Shown: piece by piece, positions 28,785 through 37,008 of the stretch | Layout of the letters: each line of letters starts with the position of its first letter | Numbering within the stretch: the first letter of the stretch is position 1 | NCBI GenBank assembly: GCA_031555145.1 | Contig: JAVBUR010000032.1 | Coordinates: 1-64,000 of the forward strand | DNA length: 64,000 nucleotides | Direction of reading: 5' to 3' | Source of the DNA: JAJDIA01 sp031555145 | Lineage (GTDB): Bacteria > Bacteroidota > Bacteroidia > Bacteroidales > Tannerellaceae | The notes under the pieces: model-generated | Database searches by the model: none | Told to the model about the DNA's origin: nothing | What the model saw: the letters and a program-made list of their open reading frames with translations, nothing else | Translations under genes and position numbers: made by a program

Positions 28785-30410
28785 TTATTGCCAGACTGTG
28801 CCTTCTACCGGTACATCCAGGTACCAGTCCTCATGCTGGCTGCAATTACTATTCACCCAATCGGTATATCGCGGATATGCCACATCAATGCAAACTGCCT
28901 CCAAACACCAGTTGAATGAAGAGCCGTTCACGATCGGGATATCCAGTACACAAGGATAATTCAGGTTGTCAACATTATAGGTGACAAGCGAAAACGTGGT
29001 TTTCGTGTTATTCATCACTGGTATATAGCGGTCAGCCCTTGGAACGGATATCTGTTGTATATAGGGTGTTACGGGTGTATTTCCGGCATAGACATTCTCA
29101 AAGCCGGCCAAACCTTCCATATAAATCTTACCATTAATACCAAAACCGTTAGCACGTGAAGCACCGCGAGCCAAGAATTCCAGATCCACGGTGGTAGGTT
29201 TATTTTCTTCCTTCTTACCATATTCCGTAATATTGTATTTCACGACCAAATCGTTGAAGTCGTAGTCGCCTTTTGCAGGATAATTATCTTCAAAGAGCCA
29301 ATATCCACCCCATCTGATCTGCTCAGTATCTAAAACAGGCGGTTCTACCACGTTCTCCACAAACAACGGATCGGCCTCAAGCAGACAGAGCATATCGTTG
29401 AAGTCGCCATCCCAGTTTGACTCACCGGCAATACGGTTTTCCATTCCCAGCGTCGCGTACGAATTACCCTGATAATCCCAGATTCTGATAACCCCACAGG
29501 TTACTTCACCGCCATAGCGGGCATAACTCAAAAAACTGTATTTTTGCTTATTATAATAAGGTGTCGTAAATTTAGGATAATCCGTGTTCCCTTTATACCT
29601 GAACCCGATCCGCGTACCCGGTTCAAACTCGCCCAGATAAATCCGTTTGCCTTTATAATTAGCAGGTGTGGCTCTTTCATATATTTTGAACATGGAAGCC
29701 TCTACTTCTGCCAGCGTTGAAACAGGATTCTTATGCTCGTCCACCTGATAGGTATAACATTCCAAATCACCGGCTAAACCCGATCCACCGTCACCCACAT
29801 AAGTGACCCATACATGCGTCTTTCCGTAGCGTTCAATATGCGTTACGCCATTCTCATCCACCCATTGGCTCTTTATGCCTTCCGGTGCAATCAGGTCTGT
29901 ACAGATTTTCAGTTCTTCACCATCTACATTCTTAACAGCTTCCGGATAGAACTTGTTGATTGCCGTTACAAAAGCATCCGACAAAGTCAGCCGACTCACA
30001 TCTCCCCGTTTTTCTTCCGCACGCGTCATTACCGGATTTCCATCTTCACCGGCTTTTGTCTGACTACCAGCGTAGTATATATCTCCACGAGGGAATTCAA
30101 GTACATCTCCGTTTACATACATGTATAAGTGACTTACCACTTTGGGAATTGAGACGGAATGATCAACAGGTGCATAGGCAATCATCATAGGCTCTTCCAC
30201 CAGGTCGCCATCCACATAAGGGTACGAAGTAAACAGCAGGCAACGGGTGCCTTCGGGCATATCTACTTTTACATTGATCTCGTCCGACAGATTAAAATCC
30301 TTCAGATCTTCCTGTTCAAGCACTTCTTCTCCGGTCGGATCAAAAAGATCTTTCTCAATACATCCTGATAGCATCACTACCAGTAAACAAAACACAACAT
30401 TCCTATTCAT
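28785..30410 (-). CDS. LruC-domain surface lipoprotein
   Basis: The 541-residue protein has a lipoprotein signal (MNRNVVFCLLVVMLSGC, Cys17). The C-terminal half has the LruC pattern: WDGDFNDMLCLLEADP, then GGYWLFEDNYPAKGDYDFND (acidic, Ca-binding-like). LruC proteins are large Bacteroidetes lipoproteins or surface proteins with no settled function. The acidic loops resemble calcium-binding DUF4114 sites. It ends 122 bp from the sulfatase, convergent with it. A possible promoter is far upstream (30718), giving a leader of about 300 nt. Confidence 0.8.
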   Translation of the reverse strand: MNRNVVFCLLVVMLSGCIEKDLFDPTGEEVLEQEDLKDFNLSDEINVKVDMPEGTRCLLFTSYPYVDGDLVEEPMMIAYAPVDHSVSIPKVVSHLYMYVNGDVLEFPRGDIYYAGSQTKAGEDGNPVMTRAEEKRGDVSRLTLSDAFVTAINKFYPEAVKNVDGEELKICTDLIAPEGIKSQWVDENGVTHIERYGKTHVWVTYVGDGGSGLAGDLECYTYQVDEHKNPVSTLAEVEASMFKIYERATPANYKGKRIYLGEFEPGTRIGFRYKGNTDYPKFTTPYYNKQKYSFLSYARYGGEVTCGVIRIWDYQGNSYATLGMENRIAGESNWDGDFNDMLCLLEADPLFVENVVEPPVLDTEQIRWGGYWLFEDNYPAKGDYDFNDLVVKYNITEYGKKEENKPTTVDLEFLARGASRANGFGINGKIYMEGLAGFENVYAGNTPVTPYIQQISVPRADRYIPVMNNTKTTFSLVTYNVDNLNYPCVLDIPIVNGSSFNWCLEAVCIDVAYPRYTDWVNSNCSQHEDWYLDVPVEGTVWQ

Positions 30411-30824
30411 TTTAATTACTATTTTAGGGGGTACGTTTTTACTCCAAACAAGTTGTCCGGCAGTTATACTGTCAGCATTAGCAAGGCCTGCCGCTTACAG
30501 TAACATATCCGGCAGATGGGAATACATCTCCAACGCCGGATCAAACATTTAATCTGATGAAAGAAAATATAACTTAGGGACTCTCGAAAATGAATTTTCG
30601 AGTTTTCAGCCTAAAGACAGGCCAACATGTAATGGTAAATATCCCAAACTATCCAGTTGCAGGATATTTTTCTGTTATTTTTGATATGCTGGTGGTTTTA
30701 AAACCTTTCCAACGGTGCAAATTTATACAAAAAAACAATTCGAGTCATAAATCCCCGAAAACATTTACTATAAACAAACACGTATCTGGAACATTTTTTG
30801 TCCAAACGCATGAAGGGCATTCAA
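30411..30824. other. Intergenic region upstream of the LruC gene
   Basis: About 414 bp without a supported gene. It holds a minus-strand TAAATTTG (-7-like, 30718-30725), about 300 nt before the LruC start. There is also a perfect 8-bp hairpin CTCGAAAA-TGAA-TTTTCGAG (30583-30602). If that promoter is real, the hairpin lies in the mRNA leader. I see no known riboswitch consensus here. Confidence 0.4.
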
Positions 30825-30852
30825 AAAGCCTGAGGTGGTCGCCTCAGGCTTT
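30825..30852 (-). terminator. Terminator of the beta-helix gene
   Basis: AAAGCCTGAGG (30825-30835) pairs perfectly with CCTCAGGCTTT (30842-30852). On the minus strand the stem runs into five T residues, 24 bp after the stop codon of the gene at 30876-33095. Confidence 0.85.
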
Positions 30853-30875
30853 CGCTTTATTTATTCCACGGTCTT

Positions 30876-33095
30876 TTACTTCGGAAAATCTAATACTTCA
30901 TCGGTAGGATTGATACCCTGTTGGACAAGGTTCGTATCGCCGCTCACAGATCTTGCAATACCGGTACCGTTTGTATACGAAACGGCTCTTCTGGCCGTTG
31001 CGTTCGGGGTAATTGCCGAACCATCCAAGGCACGCCCTACGCCTTCGCCCGTACCGTTGACGATATTGGTCGTTCCGCCACGCCCACCGAGTTCGGTGGT
31101 TATGATGTGCATCACCTTCACGTTTGGTTTATTGGGAACTTCTACCGCGTTGGCCAACGTCACATATACATCCTTCTGCTGACGGTTGAACACGCCATAA
31201 CAACCTACGCCAATGGCATAATGGTTGTCCACGTTGTTGCCTACTTTATATGCCGAATAGCCATTTACCGTTCCGTCATGGCTCATCCATTCGGCTTGCG
31301 TAGGTGGATCGTAGGGTAATTCGTTTTGATAGAAAAACGTTTTACCGTTTTCACCGAGCCAGAGTGTTTGGTATTTCTGGTAATGTTCAACAAACAAACC
31401 GTACATAGACACATCGTTGCCGGAAACAATCAATCCGTAGTCGCCGGTATTCGTTGTCCAACTCACGCCCTTCCCGTGGTCGGCACGCCAGATCCACAGA
31501 TGGTCACCGATGACATTGTTCGAGTTGATCTGAACGGAAACGTCGGCATTAACCGGTGTCGACTTATAACCGCCCACGCGGATAAATACATCCGAAAGAA
31601 TGGTGGGATCGGCAGCATGGTCTTTACATGCCCCCCATTCTCCGGCACGAACCAAATAGGCGGAATTATAATGAGCGTCGACCATCAACGAAGCGACCGT
31701 CACACCAGGGACATCATCGATAAGGATTGCACCTTCGCGGTTACTTTCTCCGGGAAACAGCGTTGCGAAGCCGGAACCTACTAATATAGTGCCCGCGCGC
31801 GTAATATGAAGAGGCACTTCCAGTTCATACCAGCCCGGCGTAAAGAAGAGATGCTTGCCGGCGTTGAGTTGCGCGTTGAGCATGGCGGCATTATCACCGG
31901 ATTTCGCTACATAGAACGCGGTTTCGAGGTCGAGGCTGGTACCCTCACCCATATCGCCGGTAGCGTCGTTCCAGGTAATACCGGACGAGTTATGACGTAA
32001 TGCAGGGACAAAGACCTTGTATGCATCTCCATCCAGGTAAAGGAACGGTTTTTCACGAACGACAGGCACTTCCGGGATGTTCGTCCGGGCACCGCCCGTC
32101 TCCCAATTGGATGTGTAGGGATGGCCGGTAACCCCTTGTGTCACCCTGTTCCAGTTGTCGCCCGAATAGGCCGAATGTCCGAAATGGCTACTGCGAGTGT
32201 ACCATTGCTGCTGGTTCGGCGAACCGAGCGGCGCCAAAAACCGGCTGTCGGATAAGAAACCACCGGATGCCCAGGGGGTATTCATACCGGCCACGCCCGC
32301 CCAGTCGAACTGCGCACGGATATTGATACTGAGTCTCCGGGCGGGTGCCGCTTGTGAAACGGCCCAACGGAACATCGTCGTATCATCGGAAGCCGAAAGC
32401 GGGTTCAACTCGAAGTTTTCGACCGAACGCCAAAAGGTGCAGGTCGCGTTGCCTCCACGTAAAGGGGCAGGGATGGTGAATGAACCGTACAGTTTCGTGT
32501 CGGTTGGCAATGCGCCCAAGCCTGCAAAAGACGTATTATATCCGATGCGCAGATCGCCGAAACCCGTATAGGCTCCCGGCTTCAGGTTCAACGAATAATG
32601 CTTGGATGAGAATTGAGCCGTAGCGGCGGAGGACATCTCGTCATCGTGAATACGGTTGATTTCTGCTGCAACCGCCTGCCCGCTGTCGTACTTTGCGTCG
32701 TAGAACAGCATATTTTCGCCGAACAGTTTTTGTTCAAACGAAATCGTCTGTGCCGAAGCAATGGCTTTGCCTTTAGCGTCTATCGGTACGATACGATAAT
32801 GGTTTTCAAACTTTCCCGCATTCGGTGATGAATGCGTATAGGCGGTTACTTTCACGGTGGCAATCGGCTTTTGTGCACTCAAGCGCGTCGGGCCGTGATA
32901 GATTTGATAACGCTTCGCCCCCTCGACCGTCGTCCAGGTGATCGTAATCTTCTTCCCTTCCTGCCTGATGTCTGGCACACCGGACGATTGCGATTCAAAA
33001 CAACTGCCTGCCGAAGAAAAAGCGAACATAAAGAACATCACATACACAGATAGTAACACACAGATTCTTCCGGATAACAAATTTCTTACACTCAT
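30876..33095 (-). CDS. Large secreted beta-helix protein (pectate-lyase-like fold)
   Basis: The 739-residue exported protein (hydrophobic signal ending near FSSAGSC, possibly a lipoprotein) has an N-terminal fibronectin-III-like segment (KKITITWTTVEGAKRYQIYHG). A long domain follows, with a pectate-lyase-like pattern: LFFTPGWYELEVPLHI, DHLWIWRADHGKGVSW, YGLFVEHYQKYQTLWLGENG and FFYQNELPYDPPTQAEW. I recognise the same motifs from actinobacterial proteins loosely named coagulation factor 5/8 or adenylyl cyclase; those names are not informative. A role on a surface or environmental polysaccharide is inference only. Confidence 0.7.
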   Translation of the reverse strand: MSVRNLLSGRICVLLSVYVMFFMFAFSSAGSCFESQSSGVPDIRQEGKKITITWTTVEGAKRYQIYHGPTRLSAQKPIATVKVTAYTHSSPNAGKFENHYRIVPIDAKGKAIASAQTISFEQKLFGENMLFYDAKYDSGQAVAAEINRIHDDEMSSAATAQFSSKHYSLNLKPGAYTGFGDLRIGYNTSFAGLGALPTDTKLYGSFTIPAPLRGGNATCTFWRSVENFELNPLSASDDTTMFRWAVSQAAPARRLSINIRAQFDWAGVAGMNTPWASGGFLSDSRFLAPLGSPNQQQWYTRSSHFGHSAYSGDNWNRVTQGVTGHPYTSNWETGGARTNIPEVPVVREKPFLYLDGDAYKVFVPALRHNSSGITWNDATGDMGEGTSLDLETAFYVAKSGDNAAMLNAQLNAGKHLFFTPGWYELEVPLHITRAGTILVGSGFATLFPGESNREGAILIDDVPGVTVASLMVDAHYNSAYLVRAGEWGACKDHAADPTILSDVFIRVGGYKSTPVNADVSVQINSNNVIGDHLWIWRADHGKGVSWTTNTGDYGLIVSGNDVSMYGLFVEHYQKYQTLWLGENGKTFFYQNELPYDPPTQAEWMSHDGTVNGYSAYKVGNNVDNHYAIGVGCYGVFNRQQKDVYVTLANAVEVPNKPNVKVMHIITTELGGRGGTTNIVNGTGEGVGRALDGSAITPNATARRAVSYTNGTGIARSVSGDTNLVQQGINPTDEVLDFPK

Positions 33096-33143
33096 AAATG
33101 GATCTTTAAATAAACTGTTTCTCTCATTTTAGTATTTCGAGAG

Positions 33144-33151
33144 CAAACATA
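33144..33151 (-). promoter_or_regulatory. -7 box of the beta-helix gene
   Basis: TATGTTTG on the minus strand matches TAnnTTTG and lies 48 nt upstream of ATG 33095. It is part of a 22-bp sequence that recurs at 38571-38592 with one difference. Confidence 0.5.
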
Positions 33152-33212
33152 CTCATTTTTTTCGATCTATCCTTTTTTAGCGTTCCCGACATCTTAATTC
33201 AGAGTAAATACC

Positions 33213-33220
33213 TATCTTTG
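33213..33220 (+). promoter_or_regulatory. -7 box of the cobalamin riboswitch transcript
   Basis: TATCTTTG matches TAnnTTTG. It would start transcription near 33226, just before the aptamer begins. Confidence 0.6.
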
Positions 33221-33229
33221 TTTCCGCAA

Positions 33230-33412
33230 TGGTTTCCGATTCGCTTATACTGCGATAGGAATTAAAAGGGAATGCCGTGAGAATCGGCAACAGTTCCCGC
33301 TGCTGTAAGTTCCTGTCCCGTAAGGGATAAAAAAGGTTTCAATATTCTATAGCCACTGACTGCAAAGGTCGGGAAGGCATTGAAACAGGAACGAGTCAGA
33401 AGACCTGCCGTG
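33230..33412 (+). promoter_or_regulatory. Cobalamin (B12) riboswitch
   Basis: The conserved aptamer elements occur in order: GGGAATGCCGTGAGAATCGG, CAGTTCCCGCTGCTGTAA, the GCCACTG element (33352-33358), GGGAAGGC, and the B12 box with AGTCAGAAGACCTGCC near its 3' end. It is on the plus strand and the next gene is the GLUG lipoprotein at 33667, so B12 should repress that gene. The 254 bp between aptamer and start codon hold a CCGGAGC/GCTCCGG hairpin (33513-33536) and a near-copy (33458-33477) of the sequence at 33231-33249. No other gene fits there. Confidence 0.93.
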
Positions 33413-33666
33413 CATATTTACGGATTTGCTCCTACGGAGAATGGGAGAAAGACTAACGGTTTTCCGACTCGCTTATATATTCAGTCGATCATCGCATGAG
33501 TTTTTCTTTTTTCCGGAGCCAATTCCATAGCTCCGGGAGATGAGAAACAGGATAACGCGATACAGACAAACAATCCATTACCGGATCAGGGCACCGGTTG
33601 CAGTAGAGAACAATTCCGTTTTCTACTGTATTATCAATCAATAACATATAATTAATAAGAAAAAAC

Positions 33667-35727
33667 ATGAAAAAGATATTTCTGATCTTGTTTGCAGTAT
33701 CGTTCATAGGAACATCCTGCACACAATACGAAGAACCGACAACCGGTAAAGGTTCCATCACACTCTCCACCCGGAAAAACACGGATATCGATCTTGTGAC
33801 CCGTGCCAATGATACTATAACTGACTTCACGGGATATACCCTGACACTCGACGGAGCCGATTATACTGTGATGCCCTGTCCAACCAATGGCAAAGTAAGT
33901 AATCTAACTTCAGGCAATTATACGATAACCCTGAGTAACCTACCGACAGACTTCTCCCCTGCTTTCAACGATTCACGCTATGCAGGTAGCCAAACGGTTA
34001 CTGTAACCCAGGGTACCAACTCACCGGTTTCCCTGGTACTAACACAGGCCAATGCCGGTATAAAGTTCGCCTATGACGCATCGTTAACCGGCGCGGGACT
34101 GACGAATCTCGTCGCTACTGTTTCACAAAAAGACGAGGCTCTCACCTATAGTCGAGAAAACCGGAAAAAGACCGGTTACTTCCTGCCAGGAGAAGTCGTC
34201 CTGACCCTCGAATGCGACGGTTCGGTGATAACCATTGGCGGCCAGTCCAACAAGAAATACACCCTGGCGGCAAAAGAGCTATGGACTATTACACTGAAAG
34301 TAATTCCGGGGGCCATCGGAATGACCATCGCGGCCGAAATCGATGTAGCAACCACAGAGCGGGAAGAAGAGTTGGAAGTTGATTCCGATACAGGCCATGC
34401 AGCCAAATCGATCCTGACTATCGCCGGTTTTGAAAATAAGGATGCAACGGTGGCCTTCACAGATGGAACATCTGCCAAGATCACCTTTAGTACAGATGGC
34501 CGGGCTACTATATCAGGTACTAAAAGCCAGGTTATCCAAAGTATCCAGCCCGATGGCGGAACGACAATCCTTATCGGACGCACCGTTGGTGAGGCCTTTA
34601 CGCTGAAGACGGAAAACGGCGAGATCGTTTTCCGTGATGCAGACGGACAGGGACGCATCCCGCTCGGTACCCGCGCCGAAATGGACCTGCTTAACAATAC
34701 GAAGGTCACCGCCAAACTATCCGGTAGTTATATCCAGGAAGGAAATATCGACCTACTCTTTCAGGAAGGAGATAACATCCTGACCTCACCCTACTATTGG
34801 TACGGGATTGGAGTAAGCAAGAGTTACTACTTCACCGGTACTTATGATGGTGGTGGATACACCTTATCCCATATTGGCTCCAGGGGGAACGGCCTCTTCG
34901 GTTTTGCAAAAAATGCCACGATTAAGAATATAACGCTGTCTTCCGGATCAATAGAAGGGACCGATTATGTCGGCGGCATTTGCGGTTGGGCAGAAGGGAC
35001 CACCCAGATACTGAATTGTACGAATAAAGCCCAAGTGAGCGGCGCACGTTGTACAGCAGGTATCGTGGGTGAAATAGATAGTGCGTCAAAAACAGCCAAG
35101 GTATCCGGTTGCACAAACTACGGCAGCATTTCGGGCAGCTATGGAGCTGCCGGGATTTGCGGGTCAGGCAGCGGTATCATCGAAAACAGTGTCAACCACG
35201 GCTCCGTCTCCGGTGGCCAGTGGATTGGCGGTATCGTCAGCAATAGCAGCGCTACGGTAACAGCCTGTGCCAACCATGGTTCTATATCGGCCTTTGTTGG
35301 TGAATGTGCCGGTGGAATTTGCGGTCGAGGATTCAATATCGTCATCACTGCCTGTTACAATACCGGCACGGTAACAGGCGTGAAGAACGTCGGCGGCATT
35401 ACCGGATATTTCTACAAATCATCGACCGGTACCGCAGCACGTCTTTCTGCTTGTTATAGTACCGGCCTGGTGACTGGGACCACCCACGTCGGTGGCGTCT
35501 GCGGGGAGCAGGGCGACAATGGTATTTTCGAAAACTGCTACTGGCTACCGGTAACAGGAGGTATAACCACTGGAGTAGGGAACACCGAATCCGCACAAGT
35601 GCTCGCCTTCAACAACGAAAACTGGCCTTTGTCATCCGATACCAACTGGGGGCACTCATACTGGCAATCTGTAGGTTCGCATAATCAGGGGACGAACAGC
35701 ATCTTCCCTACCCTGTTCTGGGAATAA
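33667..35727 (+). CDS. DUF4493/GLUG-repeat surface lipoprotein under B12 riboswitch control
   Basis: The 686-residue lipoprotein (signal ending IGTSC, Cys18) begins with a fimbrillin-like DUF4493 segment (GKGSITLSTRKNTDIDL). It ends with a run of GLUG-type repeats from about residue 420, each close to VGGICGWAEGTTQILNCTN, and a terminal PTLFWE. GLUG repeats form a beta-solenoid typical of surface adhesins. The upstream cobalamin riboswitch makes a corrinoid-related role likely, perhaps capture at the cell surface. This is inference: it does not look like BtuB, BtuG or a substrate-binding protein. Confidence 0.82.
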   Translation: MKKIFLILFAVSFIGTSCTQYEEPTTGKGSITLSTRKNTDIDLVTRANDTITDFTGYTLTLDGADYTVMPCPTNGKVSNLTSGNYTITLSNLPTDFSPAFNDSRYAGSQTVTVTQGTNSPVSLVLTQANAGIKFAYDASLTGAGLTNLVATVSQKDEALTYSRENRKKTGYFLPGEVVLTLECDGSVITIGGQSNKKYTLAAKELWTITLKVIPGAIGMTIAAEIDVATTEREEELEVDSDTGHAAKSILTIAGFENKDATVAFTDGTSAKITFSTDGRATISGTKSQVIQSIQPDGGTTILIGRTVGEAFTLKTENGEIVFRDADGQGRIPLGTRAEMDLLNNTKVTAKLSGSYIQEGNIDLLFQEGDNILTSPYYWYGIGVSKSYYFTGTYDGGGYTLSHIGSRGNGLFGFAKNATIKNITLSSGSIEGTDYVGGICGWAEGTTQILNCTNKAQVSGARCTAGIVGEIDSASKTAKVSGCTNYGSISGSYGAAGICGSGSGIIENSVNHGSVSGGQWIGGIVSNSSATVTACANHGSISAFVGECAGGICGRGFNIVITACYNTGTVTGVKNVGGITGYFYKSSTGTAARLSACYSTGLVTGTTHVGGVCGEQGDNGIFENCYWLPVTGGITTGVGNTESAQVLAFNNENWPLSSDTNWGHSYWQSVGSHNQGTNSIFPTLFWE

Positions 35728-35752
35728 GCGAAGGCTATAATTTTTTATACAC

Positions 35753-35783
35753 GAAACCCTGGGATGGTTACCCCCAGGGTTTC
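35753..35783. terminator. Terminator after the GLUG lipoprotein gene
   Basis: GAAACCCTGGG (35753-35763) pairs perfectly with CCCAGGGTTTC (35773-35783), followed by TTATTG. A T-run (35741-35746) precedes it. Confidence 0.75.
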
Positions 35784-35830
35784 TTATTGCTGTACGTGAT
35801 TTTATTTCGAACCCGCAATACACGCCATAC

Positions 35831-35880
35831 GTTTTTTGCGCATGCACGCGCTTCCACCTTCCACGAGTTGGGTTCAGCAA
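35831..35880. repeat. Left 50-bp direct repeat of the HU/VapE locus
   Basis: This segment matches 39341-39390 at 43 of 50 positions without gaps. Both copies share TTTTTTGCGCA, GCACGCGCTTCCACC and TCCACGA. The spacing is exactly 3,510 bp and encloses the HU-like gene, the 22-bp array, the VapE-like gene and HicAB. It contains two abutting CTTCCAC heptamers (35851-35864). Confidence 0.85.
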
Positions 35881-35898
35881 GCAGATTTACAGACAAAT

Positions 35899-35937
35899 AA
35901 GCCCGTGAAAGGAGAAAGTTTTCCCTTCCACGGGCTT
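35899..35937 (-). terminator. Hairpin after the HU-like gene
   Basis: AAGCCCGTG (35899-35907) pairs with CACGGGCTT (35929-35937), with inner pairing between GAAAGG and CCCTTC. It lies 17 bp beyond the minus-strand stop at 35954. The minus-strand T-tract is weak. Two CTTCCAC heptamers (35925-35931, 35935-35941) overlap its end. Confidence 0.55.
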
Positions 35938-35953
35938 CCACTTTCAGTATGCG

Positions 35954-36565
35954 TTACCTGCGATAATGGCCTGTGGCAGGCTCGTACATCACGGCGCAGC
36001 CATAACCGATACGGTGGAGTTTACCGGCTTCGGTCAGCCCCTTGATTTTGCGTCCTCCGGTGGCGGAAGTAAATCCACATAGGCGACAGAATTCCCTCGT
36101 GGTAATGTAGGTATGATCCAGAAAGTGCCCGGTGAGTAGTCCGTCGATCTCAATTTCCGAATAGCAGAGCGAGTGGTTTTTGTCACGCGCCTTTTCCAAT
36201 TGAATCCGATGAAACCGATCCTTCCAGTCTACATCGGGACGAAAAACGATGTTTTTCACCTTCACCGACTCCGCCCTGATCTCTTTGGGCGAATCAATCG
36301 GCGGACAACTGAGTGTAAGGCCGAAATACCCCAGTCCTTCGAGATGTACCCGATGACCCCGGGATAGTTCAAACGAAATAGCCGAGGCTAATGCGTCGAG
36401 CGACGCCTTCACATCGGAAGTCGACAAGGATGTCCATTCCTTGATCAACTCGGCCAGCGTCTGAGTGTCGGTGGTGCCGGTGGTTTTCACACGGGCATGC
36501 AGTTTCGGTTTACGGTCACTCCCTTCGGGAACCGGATTGGCATAGAAATCATACTGTAATGACAT
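35954..36565 (-). CDS. HU-like DNA-binding protein (HU-HIG type)
   Basis: The 203-residue protein opens with a divergent HU/IHF-type domain: DTQTLAELIKEWTSLSTSDV, LDALASAISFELSRGHRVHL, EGLGYFGLTL. The C-terminal extension of about 80 residues (TYITTREFCRLCGFTSATGG) may form a winged-helix. Such HU-like proteins are common beside VirE/VapE proteins in Bacteroidales. It is divergent from the VapE-like gene, with a 443-bp spacer carrying the 22-bp array. A good guess is that it binds those repeats, but nothing in the sequence proves it. Confidence 0.82.
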   Translation of the reverse strand: MSLQYDFYANPVPEGSDRKPKLHARVKTTGTTDTQTLAELIKEWTSLSTSDVKASLDALASAISFELSRGHRVHLEGLGYFGLTLSCPPIDSPKEIRAESVKVKNIVFRPDVDWKDRFHRIQLEKARDKNHSLCYSEIEIDGLLTGHFLDHTYITTREFCRLCGFTSATGGRKIKGLTEAGKLHRIGYGCAVMYEPATGHYRR

Positions 36566-36633
36566 AGTACATAGGTTTTAAATAGTAACATTTATTTCAA
36601 TAACTCACAATACGTTTTTACCGCCAACGGGAA

Positions 36634-36861
36634 GATCTGTTGTCAACATTTCCAGGATCTGTTGTCGGCAATAGCCAGGTCTTTTGTAGCCGTCAGAATG
36701 CTCTATTCTCATCACACCTATGAGGTGATCTCATCACCTTTGTGAAGCGACCTCATCATATTTGTGAGGAAATCTAATCACAACTGTGAGAAGAAAACCT
36801 CACTTTTGTTGAAAGAGAACCTCACACTTGCCGTATGATCCCCTCAGTGATGCGAGGAGAG
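36634..36861. repeat. Iteron-like tandem array, 22-bp period
   Basis: Two related blocks keep a continuous 22-bp register. Block A has three units (36634, 36656, 36678) built on GATCTGTTGTC. Block B has seven units (36708, 36730, 36752, 36774, 36796, 36818, 36840) approximating CTCATCACacttGTGAGgag. Several units are dyads, for example TCAC-CTTT-GTGA (unit 2) and TCACA-AC-TGTGA (unit 4); later units decay. The period is not a multiple of three and no gene covers it. It fills the spacer between the HU-like and VapE-like genes. Confidence 0.9.
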
Positions 36862-36951
36862 AAAAACATCAGCACGAAGGTAATACTTCTCCAGCACGTT
36901 TACAATAGAGGATGCCGGTGTCGACGATAGTTGATTTCACGCTCAATAAAC

Positions 36952-36983
36952 TTGCAAACCTGACAATCAGTGTTTTATATTCG
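36952..36983 (+). promoter_or_regulatory. Predicted promoter of the VapE-like gene
   Basis: A TTG at 36952-36954 and a -7-like TATATTCG at 36976-36983 are separated by 21 nt. Transcription would start near 36989, before ATG 37009. The 22-bp array ends 90 bp upstream. Confidence 0.5.
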
Positions 36984-37008
36984 CCGACGAAAACAAAAAT
37001 TTTATTCC

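Noticed and set aside
33513..33536. Riboswitch-controlled rho-independent terminator
   Set aside because: The CCGGAGC/GCTCCGG hairpin has its T-rich tract before the stem rather than after it, so it is not an intrinsic terminator on the plus strand.
33489..33830. 113-codon minus-strand frame behind the riboswitch
   Set aside because: Overlaps the start of the GLUG lipoprotein antisense and shows no protein-like features.
36634..36861. CRISPR array
   Set aside because: The 22-bp units abut with no unique spacers, the units diverge from each other, and no cas genes are present.
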